Positions 36,042-47,956 of a stretch of 64,000 nt of DNA are shown here, piece after piece. A model generated the notes under the pieces. The model searched no databases. It had not been told where the DNA came from and saw only the letters and a program-made list of their open reading frames with translations. The translations under genes were made by a program, and so were the position numbers. Source of the stretch: Cyrtodaria siliqua (Eukaryota; Mollusca; Bivalvia; Adapedonta; Hiatellidae); the NCBI GenBank assembly GCA_037043455.1, contig JAWPHD010006800.1:1-64000 (forward strand), in the 5' to 3' direction. Positions within the stretch are counted from its first letter, which is position 1. Each line of letters begins with the position of its first letter.

Positions 36042-39000
36042 AAAAAACGTGGTGAGACCTAACCTCATATAACTTCACATGCACATTGCCGTTGATTAGA
36101 GATTAAATCCTGTTGTTTTTGGGGCCAGTAGTTTAATGTAAAGGTCACAGTGACCTTATACGGAATTATGCATTCTGAATAATCACATAAAAACCAAAAC
36201 TTATAAATCTTTATAGGTATATTGCCTTTAGCAAGAGGATAAAATCTATTGTTGTTGTTTTCAAGTAGGTTAAAGGTAAAGTTCACGTTAATTGATATGG
36301 AATTATACATTCTGCACAATCACATAAACATCATAACACCTACACTCATGAAACTTAAGTACTTTGCGCTTGGTGACAGGAGAAACCATATTTATTTTTA
36401 TTTTTGCGGGGTGGGGGTAAGTAGGTTAAAGGTAAAGGTCACAGTGATCTTATATGAAAATATACAATGCCCACAGTAACATAAAAAACATGCTGAGACC
36501 TAACCTCATATAACTTCACATGCACATTGCCCTTGATTAGTGTAGTTTCTGGGGCCAGTAGTTAAAGGTTATGGTCACAGTGACCTGATATGGAATTATG
36601 CATTCTGCACAATCACATAAAAACTGAAAGACCTATAACTTATAAATCTTTATAGGTATATTGCCCTTAGTAAGAGGATAAACCCTATTTATTTATTTTT
36701 GCAAGTAGGTTAAACATAAAGGTCGCGGTAACTGATATGGAATTATACATTTTGCACAATCACATATAAACCGTAAGACCTAAGCTCATAAATATTTATA
36801 GGTATATTGACCCTAGTAAGAGGATAAACCCTATTGGTTTGGAACAAGAAGGTTGAAGGGAAAGGTCACAGTGACCTTATATGGAAATAGGCATTCCGCA
36901 CTGTAAGACCTAAACTCATAAAACTTCATAAATACATTGCCCTTGATGAGAGGAGAAACCTTTATAAAACTCTCTTGATGAGGAGACACCTAATTGTTCT
37001 TGATTTATATGAGTTTAGGTCACTATTTTGAGGTTATTGGGCGAAATGCCTATTTCCATATAAGGTCACTGTGACCTTTGCATTTAACCTACTGGCCTAG
37101 GTTAAAGGTGAAGGCAACAGTGACCTTACAGGGAATTATGCATTCTGCACAATAACATCAAAACCGTAAGACCTCAACTCATAGAACTTCGTAAGAACAT
37201 AGCCCTTGATGATAGGAGAAACCTTACGATTATTATTATTTGGGCCAGTCAATACAATGTAAAGGTCACAGTGACCTTTTATGGGAATATATGTATCCCG
37301 CACAATAATATCAAAACAGTAAAGCCTAAACTAATAAATCTTTATAGGTATATTGCCCTTAGTAAGAGGAAAAACCCTATTGGTTTGGGGCAAGTAGGCT
37401 AAAGGTAAAGGTCACAGTGACCTGATATGGAAACAGGCATTCCGCACAATAAAATCAAAACCATAAGATCAAAACTCATAAAACTTCATAAGTACTTTGA
37501 CCTTGATGATACGAGAAATCTTATTAATGTTACTGGGGACAGTCCATTAAATGGAAAGGTCACAGTGACCTTATATGTAAATATATGTATTCTGTACAAT
37601 AATATCAAAACCATAATACCTAAACTGATAAATGTCCATAGGCACATTGCACTTAGTGAGAGGAGAAACCTTATTGTTTTGCGAACAATTAGGTGAAAGG
37701 TAAAGGTCACAGTGACCTTATATGGAAGTATGCATTCCACATAATAACATCAAAACTGTATGACCTAAACTCATACATTTTCATAGGTACAAAGCCATTA
37801 GTGATGGGAGAAACTGTAATGTTTTGGGCAAGTCAGTTAAAAGCAAAGGTCACAGTGACCTTATATGGAATTATGCATTCTGCACAAAAAACTTCAAAAC
37901 CATAACACCTACACTCATAAAACATAAGTACTTTGCCCTTCGTGACAGGAGAAACCCTATTGTTTTGGGGGCAAGTAGGTTAAAGGTAATGGTGAAAGTC
38001 ATCTTACATGAAAATATACATTCTGCAGAATAACATCAAAACAGTGTAACTTACACTCATAAACGTTCCTACTTACATTGCCCTTGATGAGAGGAAAAAT
38101 CCTGTTGTTGTTGGGGCCAGTATGTTATAGGTAAAGGTCACAGTAACTAATATGGAATTATAAATTCTGCACAATCACATAAAAACTGTAAGCCTAACCT
38201 CATAAAAAATTATAGCTATAGTGCCCTTAGTAAGAGGATAAACCCTACTGGTTTGGAACAAGTAGGTTAAAGGGAACGGTCACCGTTACCTTATATGGAA
38301 ATAGGCATTCCGCCCAATAGCATCAAAAAGGTAAAACCTAAACTCATTAAACTTCATAAATACATTGCCCTTGATGAGAGTAGACACATTCATAACACTT
38401 CATAAGTACACTGCCCTTGATGAGAAGAGAAACCTAATTGTTCTTGATTTATATGAGTTTAGGTCTTACAATTTTGAGGTTATTGTGTGGTATGCCTATT
38501 TCCACATAAGGTCACTGTAACCTATGCATTTAACCTACTGGCCTAGGTTAAAGTTAAAGACAACAGTTACCTTACATGGGATTAAGCATTCTGCAAAATA
38601 ACTGTAAGACCTAAACTCATAGAACTTCATAAGAACATTGCCCTTGATGATAGGAGAAACCTTATTATTGTTATCGGCACCAGTCAATTAAATGTAAAGG
38701 TCAAAGTAACCTTATATGGGAATATATGTATCCGCACCATAACATAAAAACCATAAAACCTAAACTCCTAAATCTTTATAGGTATATTGCCCTTAGTCAG
38801 AGGAAAAACCCTATTGTTTTGTGGGCAAGTAGGTTAAAGGTAAATGCCACAGAGGTGATAAAAGGAACCATGCATTGTACACAATAACTTCAAAACCATA
38901 ACACCTACTCTCATAAAACTTCATAGGGACATTGCCCTTAGTGAGAAGAGAAACCATATTGTTGTGAAAAAAAATAGGTTAAAGGTAAGTCACAGTGACC

Positions 39001-40207
39001 TTTTATGGAATAATGCATTCTGCAAAATAACATCAAAACCGTATGACATCAGAAAATAAATCTTGATAGGTACATAGTCCTTAGTGATAGGAGAAACCAT
39101 AATGTATGGGGCAAGTAGGTTAAAGGCAAAGGTCACAGAGACCTTATACGGAATTCTGCATTCTGCACAATAACTTCAAAACCGTAACATCCACACTCAT
39201 GAAACTTAAGTACTTTGCCCTTGGTGACAGTGATATTTTATGAAAAAAAATACAATGCCCACAGTACCATAAAAACTGTGGTGAGACCTAACCTCATATA
39301 ACCTCACATGCACATTGCCGTTGATTAGAAATGAAATACTGTTGTTTTTGGGGCCAGTAGTTTAAGGTAAAGGTCACAGTGACCTTATATGGAATTATGC
39401 ATTCTGCACAATCACATAAAAACTGTAAGCCTAACTTCATAAATATTTATAGGTATATTGCCCTTAGTAAGAGGATAAACCCTATTGGTTTGGGACAAGT
39501 AGGTTAAAGGGAACAGTGACAGTGACCATATATTGAAATAGGCATTCCGCCCAATAGCATCAAAACAGTCAGACCTAAACTCATAAAACTTCATAATACA
39601 TTACCCTTGAATAGGGGAAAAACCTAATTGTTCTTGATTTATATGAGTTTAGGTCTTACAGTTTTGATGTTATTGTGTGGAATGCCTATTTCAATATAAG
39701 GCCACTGTGACCTATGCCTTTAACCTACTGGCCTAGGTTAAAGTTAAAGGCAACAGTGACCTTACATGGGATTACGCATTCTGCACAATAACATTAAAAT
39801 TGTAAGACCTAAACTCATAGAACTTCATAAGAACATTGCCCTTGATGATAGGAGAAACATTATTATTGTTATTGAGCCAGTCAGTTAAATGTAAAGGTCA
39901 CAGTGACCTTAAATGAGAATATATGCATTCTGCACAATAACATCAAAATTGTAAGACCCTAAACTCATAGAACTTCATAAGAACATTGCCCTTGATGATA
40001 GGAGAAACCTTTTTATTGTTATTGGGGAAAGTCAGTTTAATGTAAAGGTCAGTGACGTTAATATATGTATTCTATACAATAATATCAAAACCATCAGACT
40101 TAAACTTATAAATTTTCATAGAAACATTGCCCTTACTGCGAGGACAAACCTTATTGTTTTGAGAACAATTAGGTTAAAGGTAACGGTCACAGTGACCTTA
40201 TATGTAA
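36042..40207 (+). repeat. Family D array, unit 3
   Basis: About 4.2 kb of D cores with perfect palindromes near 36138, 36862, 37259, 37404, 37555, 37702, 37846, 39369 and 39894. Inverted cores lie near 37062, 38505 and 39703 (the last two with one changed base in the palindrome). Confidence 0.88.
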
Positions 40208-40858
40208 CAAGCAAATTCGATGAATTGATATCTGCCGCCGAATGACATGACGTATCATCCTCAAGCGGAAGAAATGTGTTCGGATTTCTTTTTGATTATT
40301 ATAAATCATGACCTTGAGCCTTCATAAATTAGAATATCTACTAGATAGTAATTTTGAAATCCATCACCACAGTAAATTTGAAAAAAAGATGTACCATTTT
40401 AAGGCATTGACTTTTATAGTTCGACTAAAGGGCTGGACTGGGTGTAATATTAACAGGTGTGTATAATATAGCAATAAAATTAATGTAATATACAAGGAAT
40501 GTAGAATTGTATATCAATGATTACTTTCTAATTACCTGGCCTTTTGATATTTATCAATCTGATTACTTCATCTCATTACTACGGCTACTATCAGATGATC
40601 TTGTTATTTCAGGGGGAGTGATGTATTTGGCTCAAATTTGGCTAGCTTTAAAATAAATCAAACTTTCATTAATATAAACATTCAAACCAAGTTTGACATG
40701 TGACCCAGGGGCAGGGCCAAATTTGACCCCAATGTCACCATTTGAACAAACTTGGTAGAGAACCATCTGCTGAGTGAAAATACAAAATATTAAACTGTTG
40801 GAAACTTCTTACGTTTACATTATTTTAATTACTACTTCATTCCTTCATAATTTCATGT
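40208..40858 (+). repeat. C segment, unit 3, truncated
   Basis: The single-copy part is intact (landmark 40629) but only the first C core and part of the SINE-tail fragment remain. The break at TCATAATTTCATGTTCTTAA leads directly into a B half-core. Unit 4 has the same break. Confidence 0.85.
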
Positions 40859-43800
40859 TCTTAAATTTGATCTAGTTTTAGCCATAGCGGCCATCTTGGA
40901 TGACTGGCAGCCGCGAAATCACCAACCTGAGAGGGACTATCACAAAGATCAATGTGATTTAAGTTTCATCAAAATTCTTCAAGCTGTTCAGAGATGTCAT
41001 TTTTAATGTTTTCCTATATAACTCTATGTAAACTTTGGGTCGCTGTGGCTGCCATTTTGATTATTCGACAATAACGAAAACAAAAACTTGACAAAGGCCA
41101 ACCCAAGGAACATGTTAATGGTATTTCACAAGAATGTAATAAGTGGTTTCGGAGGAGAAGTTATTGGAAATTTCCTTAAATTTGACCTAATTTTAGCCAT
41201 AGTGGCCATCTTGGATGACTGGCGGCCGCAAAAAACAAAAATCTGAGGGCGACTATTCTGAAGATCATGTTTTGACGTTTCATCAAAATCCTTCAAGCGG
41301 TTTAAAAGAAGGTGTCCTTTTAAGACTTTTCCTATATAACTCTATGTAAATTATGAGTCACCGTGGCAGCCATTTTGATTATTTGACAATAACGAAAAAC
41401 ACAAACTTGATAGAGGCCAACCCAAGGAACATGCTTATGGTATTTCACAATAATGGAATAAGCGGTTTCGGAGATGTAGTTTGAAAATTCCTTAAATTTG
41501 ACCTAGTTTTAGCCATGGTGGCCATCTTGGATGACTGGCATCCGCAAAAAACATAAATCTGCGATGGACTATCTCAAAGATCATTGTGATTTAAGTTTCA
41601 TCAAAATCCTTCAAGCTGTTTCAGAGAAAATGTCATTTTTAATGTTTCCCTATATAACTCTATGTAAACTTTGGGTCGCTGTGGTGGCCATTTTAATTAT
41701 CCGACTATCAAGAAAAACACAAACTTGTTCATGATATTTCACAAGAATGTAATAAGTGGTTTTGGAGGAGATGTCGTTTGAAATTTCCTTAAATTTGACC
41801 AAATTTTAGCCATGGTGGCCATCTTGGAGGACTGGCGGTCGCGAAAAGCACAAATCTAAGGGTGACTATGCTAAAGATCATTGTAATGAAGTTGCATCAA
41901 AATCCTTCAAGCAGTTTAAAAGAAAATATCCTTTTAAGACTTTTCCTATATAACTCTATGTAAACTTTGGGTCGCTGTGACTGCCATTTTGATTGTTCGA
42001 CGATAACGAAAAACACAAACTTGATAGAGGCCAACCCAAGGAACATGTTAATGATATTTCACAAGAATGGAATAAGTGTTTCGGAGCAGATGTTGTTTCA
42101 AATTTCCTTAAATTTGACCCAATTTTAGACATGGCAACCATCATGGATGACTGGCGGCCGCGAAAAACACATATCTGAGAGATTTCAGAGAAGATGTCAT
42201 TTTTAACCTTTTCCTATATAATTCTATGTAAACTTTGGGATTTTGATTATTAGACGAAAACGAAAAACACAAACTTGATAGATGCAAACCCAAGGAACAT
42301 GTATATGATATTTCACAAGAATGGAATAGGTGGTTTCGGAGGAGATGTCGTTTGAAATTTCCTTAAATTTAACCTAGTTTTAGCCATGGCAGCCATCTTG
42401 GATGACTGGCATCTGCAAAAAACATAAATCTGAGAGGGACTATCCCAAAGATCATTGTGATTTAAGTTTCATCAAAATCCTTCAAGCTGTTTCAGAGAAG
42501 ATGTCATTTTTAATGTTTTCCTATATAACTCTATGTAAACTTTGGGTGGCTGTGGTGGCCATTTTGATTATTCGACGATAACGAAAAACACCAACTTGAT
42601 AGAAGCCAACCCAAGGAACATGTATATGATATTTCAGTAGAATGGAATAAGTGGTTTCGGAGGAGAGGTCGTTTGAAATTTCCTTAAATTTGACCTAGTT
42701 TTAGCCATGGCAGCCATCCTGGATAACTGGCGGCCGCGAAAAACACAAATCTGAGAGGGGCCCTCATACGTAACATTGTGATGAAGTTTCATCAAAATCC
42801 TTCAAGTGGTTTCAGAGGAGATGTAGATTTTATAAAATTGCTAACAGACAGACCGGAGACCATCTTGGGACTATCCCAAAAAGTTTCATCAAAATCCTTC
42901 AAGAGGTTTCAGAGAAAATGTCATTTTTAACCTTTTCCTATATAACTCTATTTAAAATTTGAGTCGCCGTAGTGGCCATTTTGATTATCAGACAAAAACG
43001 AAAAATACAAACTTGATAGAGGCCAGCCCGAGGAACATGTATATGATATTTCAGTAGATATGATATTTCAGTAGAATGGAATCAGTGATTTCGGAGAAGA
43101 GATGTCGTTGGAAATTTACTTAAATTTGACCTAGTTTCAGCCATGGCGGCCAACTTGGATGACTGGCGGCTGCGAAAAACACAAATCTGAGAGGGACTTT
43201 CCCAAATTTCATTGTGCTTAAGTTTCATCAAAATCTTTCAGGCGGTTTCAGAGAAGATGTAATTTTTAACCTTAACCTATATAACTCTATGTAAACTTTG
43301 GGTCACCGTGGTGGCCATTTTGATTATTTAACGATAACGAAAAACACAAACTTGATAAAGAGTCTAATCCAAGGAACATGTGTATGATATTTAAATGAAT
43401 GGAATAAGTGGTAACGGAGGAGATGTCGTGAAATTTACTTAAATTTGACATAGTTTTAGCTATGGCGGCCATCTTGGATAACTGGCGGCCGTGAAAAACA
43501 CAAATCTGAGAGGGACTATTCCAATTATCATTGTGATTAAGTTTCATCAAAATCTTTCAGGCAGTTTCAGAGAAGATGTAATTTTTAACCTTTTCCTATA
43601 TAACTCTATATAAAATTTGGGTCGCCGTGGCGGCCATTTTGATTATTCGACGATAACGAAAAACAGGAACTTGATAGAGGCCAACCCAAGGAACATGTAT
43701 ATGATATTTCAGTAGAATGGAATAAGTGCAACCTGAGGAGAGGTCGTTTGAAATTTCCTTAAATTTGACCTAGTTTTCTGAGAGGGGCCATCCCAAGTAA

Positions 43801-44074
43801 CATTGTGATGAAGTTTCATCATAATCCTTCAAGCGGTTTCAGAAGAGATGTCGATTTTATAAAATTGCCAACAGACAGACGGACAGACAGACGAACGAAA
43901 AGTGATTGCATCAGCTCGCCTGGTCTTTGGCCAGTAGAGCTAAAAATTGCTAACAGACAAACAGACGGACAAACAGACGGACAGACGGACGGACGGATGG
44001 ATGGACGGACAGACGGACGGACGGATGGACAAATGGGATCCCATAAGCTCGCCTGACCTTTGGCCAGTAGAGCT
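40859..44074 (+). mobile_element. Family B element, unit 4, 5' end deleted, doubled 3' end
   Basis: Dimeric B cores with no 5' palindrome, because of the C/B deletion. The internal GACAGACCGGAGACCATC join is near 42847. Two 3' modules have microsatellites at about 43873-43902 and 43957-44036; the second is the longest B tract in the window. Confidence 0.83.
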
Positions 44075-44526
44075 AAAAAACGTGGTGAGACCTAACCTCA
44101 TATAACTTCACATGCACATTGCCGTTGATTAGAGATTAAATCCTGTTGTTTTTGGGGCCGGTAGTTTAAGGTAAAGGTCACAGTGACCTTATATGGAATT
44201 ATGCATTCTGAATAATCACATAAAAACCAAAACTTATAAATCTTTATAGGTATATTGCCTTTAGTAAGAGGATAAAACCTATTGTTGTTTTTCTCAAGTA
44301 GGTAAAGGTAAAGTTCATGTTAATTGATATGGAATTATACATTCTGCACAATCACATAAACATCATAACACCTACACTCATGAAATTTAAGTACTTTGCC
44401 CTTGGTGACAGGAGAAACCAATTTTTTTTTTTTTTGTGGGGGGGGGGGGGGGGGGGGGGCAAGAAGGTTAAAGGTAAAGGTCACAGTGAACTTACATGAA
44501 AATATACAATGCCCACAGTAACATAA
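44075..44526 (+). repeat. Family D array, unit 4, left part
   Basis: Three D cores after the B end. A 14-T run and 22-G run occupy about 44422-44459, at the same position as the G tracts of other units. Interrupted by the G element and resumed at 47957. Confidence 0.88.
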
Positions 44527-44908
44527 CAAGAGCTGTCGGAGAACAGCGCAGCTGGACTATTCGATTTTTTAGAGAATAATAAATTTATAGCTAGTATATA
44601 CCATCAGAAAACAAGGCTACAACAATGTGGGATGGCGTTGGGAGCACAACATAACTATGTGTAAGAATTGACAAAAACTACACAGAAATTAAAAATTAAA
44701 TAAATAAATAAAAATTCGAGTTTTGAGTGGGGTGCGGGGTGGGTGTGGGAATGAGGTGGGGGTGGATGGTGGGGTGGATGGTGGGGGGAGTGGGGTGGTG
44801 AATGAAGAAACATATATGTGTAAGAATTGACTAAAACAACAAAAAAATATGTAAAAAAAAAATACAAGTGTGGGGGGTGGGAGAGCAACATATGTGTAAG
44901 AATTGACA

Positions 44909-45182
44909 ATTGAATTGAATTGAATTGGATTTTATAGTCGCACCAACAGTTAAGGTCATATGGTGACTTTCCAGCTTCCACTGGTGGAGGAAGACCCCAG
45001 GTGCCCCTCCGGGCAATTTTCGTGCACGGGCAGGCACCTGGGTAGAACCACCGACGTTCCGCAAGCCAGCTGGATAGCTTCCTCACATAAAGATTCCTAG
45101 GCCCCTGAGGGATCGAACCTACAGCGGTGAGGGCAAGTGATTGCAAGTCAGAGACTCTAACCACTCGGCCACGGACCACCTC
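44909..45182 (-). mobile_element. tRNA-derived SINE, copy 1
   Basis: On the minus strand: A box TGGCCGAGTGG (plus-strand 45161-45171), B box GGTTCGATCCC (45109-45119), then a conserved body (CCAGCTGGCTTGCGGAAC, GGAGGGGCACCTGGGGTC) and a CAATT repeat tail. The 10-bp direct repeat AGAATTGACA flanks it (44899-44908 and 45183-45192). The body looks like the central domain of the molluscan MetaSINE type; the name is an inference. The leucine/serine-like tRNA head is a SINE promoter, not a tRNA gene. Confidence 0.85.
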
Positions 45183-45377
45183 AGAATTGACAAGAGCAAC
45201 ACAGAAATATGTAAAAAAAAAAAGTTTCAAGTGGGGGTGGGTTTGGGGAGCGGGGGGAGTGGGGTGGTGAATGAAGAAACATATATGTGTAAGAATTGAC
45301 TAAAACAACAAAGAAATATGTAAAAAAAAAAATACAAGTGTGGGGGGTGGGAGGGGCAACATATGTGTAAGAATTGA

Positions 45378-45645
45378 ATTGAATTGAATTGGATTTTATA
45401 GTCGCACCAACAGCTAAGGTCATATGGCGACTTTCCAGCTTCCACTGGTGGAGGAAGACCCCAGGTGCCCCTCCGGGCAATTTTCGTGCACGGGCGGGCA
45501 CCTGGGTAGAGCCACCGATGTTCCGCAAGCCAGCTGGATAGCTTCCTCACATTAAGATTCCTAGGCCCCTGAGGGATCGAACCTACAGCGGTGAGGGCAA
45601 GTGATTGCAAGTCAGAGACTCTAACCACTCGGCCACGGACGCCCC
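45378..45645 (-). mobile_element. tRNA-derived SINE, copy 2
   Basis: Same element as copy 1, with A box at 45625-45635 and B box at 45573-45583. The flanking repeat TAAGAATTGA (45368-45377 and 45646-45655) is at the same place in the core as for copy 1. The two copies are about 464 bp apart and so are their flanks, which indicates one insertion followed by tandem duplication. Confidence 0.85.
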
Positions 45646-46004
45646 TAAGAATTGACAAGAGCAACACAGAAATATGTAAAAAAAAAAAAAGTTTCAAGTG
45701 GGGGTGGGTTTGGGGAGCGGGGGGAGTGGGTTGGGGGCGGGTGGGAGGGTGCAACATATGTGTAAGAATTGACTAAAACAACAAAGAAATATCGAAAAAA
45801 TAAAAATAAAAAAAAAGTTTCAAGTGTGGGGGAAGCGGGGGAGAGGCGGCGGGCTGGGGGCGGGGGAAGGTTGCAACATATATGTGTAAGAAGTTACTAA
45901 AACAACACAGATATATGTAAAAAGAAATTTAGTTTCAAGTGGGGTTGGGGTGTGGAGTGGGGATGAGAGGCTGGAGTGGGTTGGGAGGGGGCAACATGTG
46001 TCAG

Positions 46005-46861
46005 AAATGACCTTGAAGCTCTAAAGACTGATTTTGATTTCAGGAAGTAGTCGCTACAGACTTGTTTTTTGAAAATCTATTTTTAACCGTGGCGGCCATC
46101 TTGAATTTCCGGCCGACCTGAAATGTTTCTAGGATCAACTAGACATCAAGAGCAACATTCCTGTGAAGTTTCATGAACATCCGTCAAGTAGTTTCAGAGG
46201 AGTAGTCGCTACAAGTTTTAACTATATAACTCTATGTAACCAAAGATGGCCACTGGCAGCCATGTTTAACGTCAAATCAAAAGAATTTTCCACAAGGATC
46301 AACATCATGTCATGCTGATCATTTTAGAAAAACTTATTTTTTAAAAATCTATTTTTAGCTGTGACGGCCATCTTGCTAGGATCAATTAGACATCAAGAGC
46401 AACATTCCTGTAAAGTTTTATGACAATCGGCCAAGTAGTTTCAGAGGAGTAGTCGCTACAAGTTTTTACTATATAACACTATGTAAACAAAGATGGCCAC
46501 TGGCAGCCATGTTTAACGTTGAATCAAAACGATTTTTGACAAGGATCAACATCATGTCATGCTGATCATTTTAGAAAAAGTCCCATATCAATATCACTTA
46601 TAGTTTTCAAGAAGTAGTCGCTACAAACTTGTATTTTAAAACTCTATTTTCAGCTTTGGCAGCCATCTTGGATTTCACATCAACATGAATTTTTGCTAGG
46701 ATCAACTAGACTTTATGGGCAACATTTCTGTAAAGTTTCATGAATATCCATCCATTAATTTCAGAGAAGTTGTCGCTACAAATAAAAGTTTACGGACAGA
46801 CGGACAGACGACGGACGCCGCACCACGGCATAAGCTCTTCTGATCTCTGATCAGTCAAGCT
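46005..46861 (+). mobile_element. Family A element inside G, 5' end trimmed
   Basis: Begins within the terminal palindrome (ATGACCTTGAAGCTCT) and lacks its left half. It ends GATCAGTCAAGCT. An internal deletion near 46328 removes part of a core. Microsatellite about 46794-46816. Confidence 0.82.
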
Positions 46862-47191
46862 AAAAAAAAAAGTAAAATGGGGATGGGGTGTGGGGGTTGA
46901 GCGGGGGTGAAATGCGGGAGTGGGTTTGGGTGGGGGGGAGGGGGGGAACATATGTGTTAGAATTGACTAAAACAACAAAGAAATACGAAAAAAAAAAAAA
47001 AAAAATGTTTCAAGTCGGGAGGGGGGGGGGATGGTGTGAGAGGCGGGGCAGGGGGGTGTTGCAACATATATGTGTAAGAATTGACTAAAACAGCACAGAA
47101 ATATGTAAAAAAATAAAAAATAAAAAAGGTGTGGAGGGGTATGGGGGGGGGGGGAGGGGTATGGGGGGGGGGGGGGGGGGGGGGGGGAGGG
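46862..47191 (+). repeat. G-rich core array of G, right of the A copy
   Basis: Two further G-rich cores and long G tracts, including an uninterrupted 25-G run at 47163-47187. Confidence 0.85.
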
Positions 47192-47878
47192 AGCCCATGC
47201 CCCAATATGGGTGAAGTAATAAGATGCATAATGCTATGACAAATCCCAAACTAAAATTATAGATATATAAATGCTTACATGCAAACCTAGATCTGCCTTT
47301 ATTGCACATTTTATAGGCCATCACAATTTGGGTTTCATGGGAGCCCAGAATTTGCAGAAGACAAAATTACTTATTAAACCCTTTACAACATACTATAAGG
47401 AAACCAATTCCAAAATTAAGTTCAGCTAGGACAAGAAATGTAAGAGATATAGACCTGTAAACACAGCTTACACGCAAAATTTGATGTGAAACAGACATAT
47501 TTTAAGGGCTATCAGAATGTTGGTTCCATGGGAGCCCAGGGGTTACGGGAACCAAAATTGCTTATGCAGCCCTTAAGATAATGCTATAAGGAAGCCCATG
47601 GCCAAATTTGGTTGTGCTAGGGTAAGAATTGTAAGAGACATAGACCTGTAAACACAGCTTACACGCAAAATTTGATGTGAAACAGACATATTTTAAGGGC
47701 TATCATAATTTGGGTTCCATGGGAGCCCATGGGTTACAGGAACCAAAATTGTTTATGCAGCCCTCAAGATAATGCTATAAGGAAGCCCATGGCCAAATTT
47801 GGTTGTGCTAGGATAAGAAATGTAAGAGATATAGACTTGTAAACACAGCTTACACGCAAACCTTAATGTGGGACGCCG
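47192..47878 (+). repeat. Second core array of G, ~185 bp period
   Basis: The phrase CATGGGAGCCCA recurs near 47337, 47528 and 47719, each followed by GCTATAAGGAAGCCCATGG-like sequence and ACACAGCTTACACGCAAA. The first core is diverged. Confidence 0.85.
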
Positions 47879-47956
47879 ACGCCAACGCCAAAGCCGACGC
47901 CGACGCCGACCCCGTGGTGATTACATAAGCTCTCTTATTCTTCCAATAGTCGAGCT

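Larger units (their letters stand above)
44640..46004 (+). repeat. G-rich/A-rich core array inside G (about 110 bp cores)
   Basis: The phrase GTAAGAATTGACTAAAACAA recurs (about 44661, 44819, 45290, 45761), followed by poly-A and a GGGGTGGG-rich block. Two SINEs interrupt it. The strong strand asymmetry produces proline- or glycine-rich shadow frames. Confidence 0.85.
44527..47956 (+). mobile_element. Family G composite element (Helentron-like ends)
   Basis: The 5' end CAAGAGCTGTCGGAGAACAGC has the hairpin GCTGT..ACAGC, then AGCTGGACTATTCGA. The 3' end has a (GCCGAC)n tract, then AGCTCTCTTATT and AATAGTCGAGCT arms forming a hairpin; the latter complements the 5' box in 10 of 12 bases. It sits in a D core at TAACATAAAAACC with AA on the left and five A on the right, the same insertion pattern as A1. 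Contents in order: a G-rich ~110 bp core array with two SINEs, an A element, more G-rich cores, then a ~185 bp core array. No coding potential seen. Confidence 0.8.

Noticed and set aside
45109..45171. tRNA gene
   Set aside because: A and B boxes are good, but the sequence continues into a SINE body with tail and target duplications, twice.
44655..45757. Open frames of up to 191 codons on the minus strand, proline-rich
   Set aside because: They run through the SINEs and G-rich cores. The longest pair are the two duplicated SINE copies read in frame.
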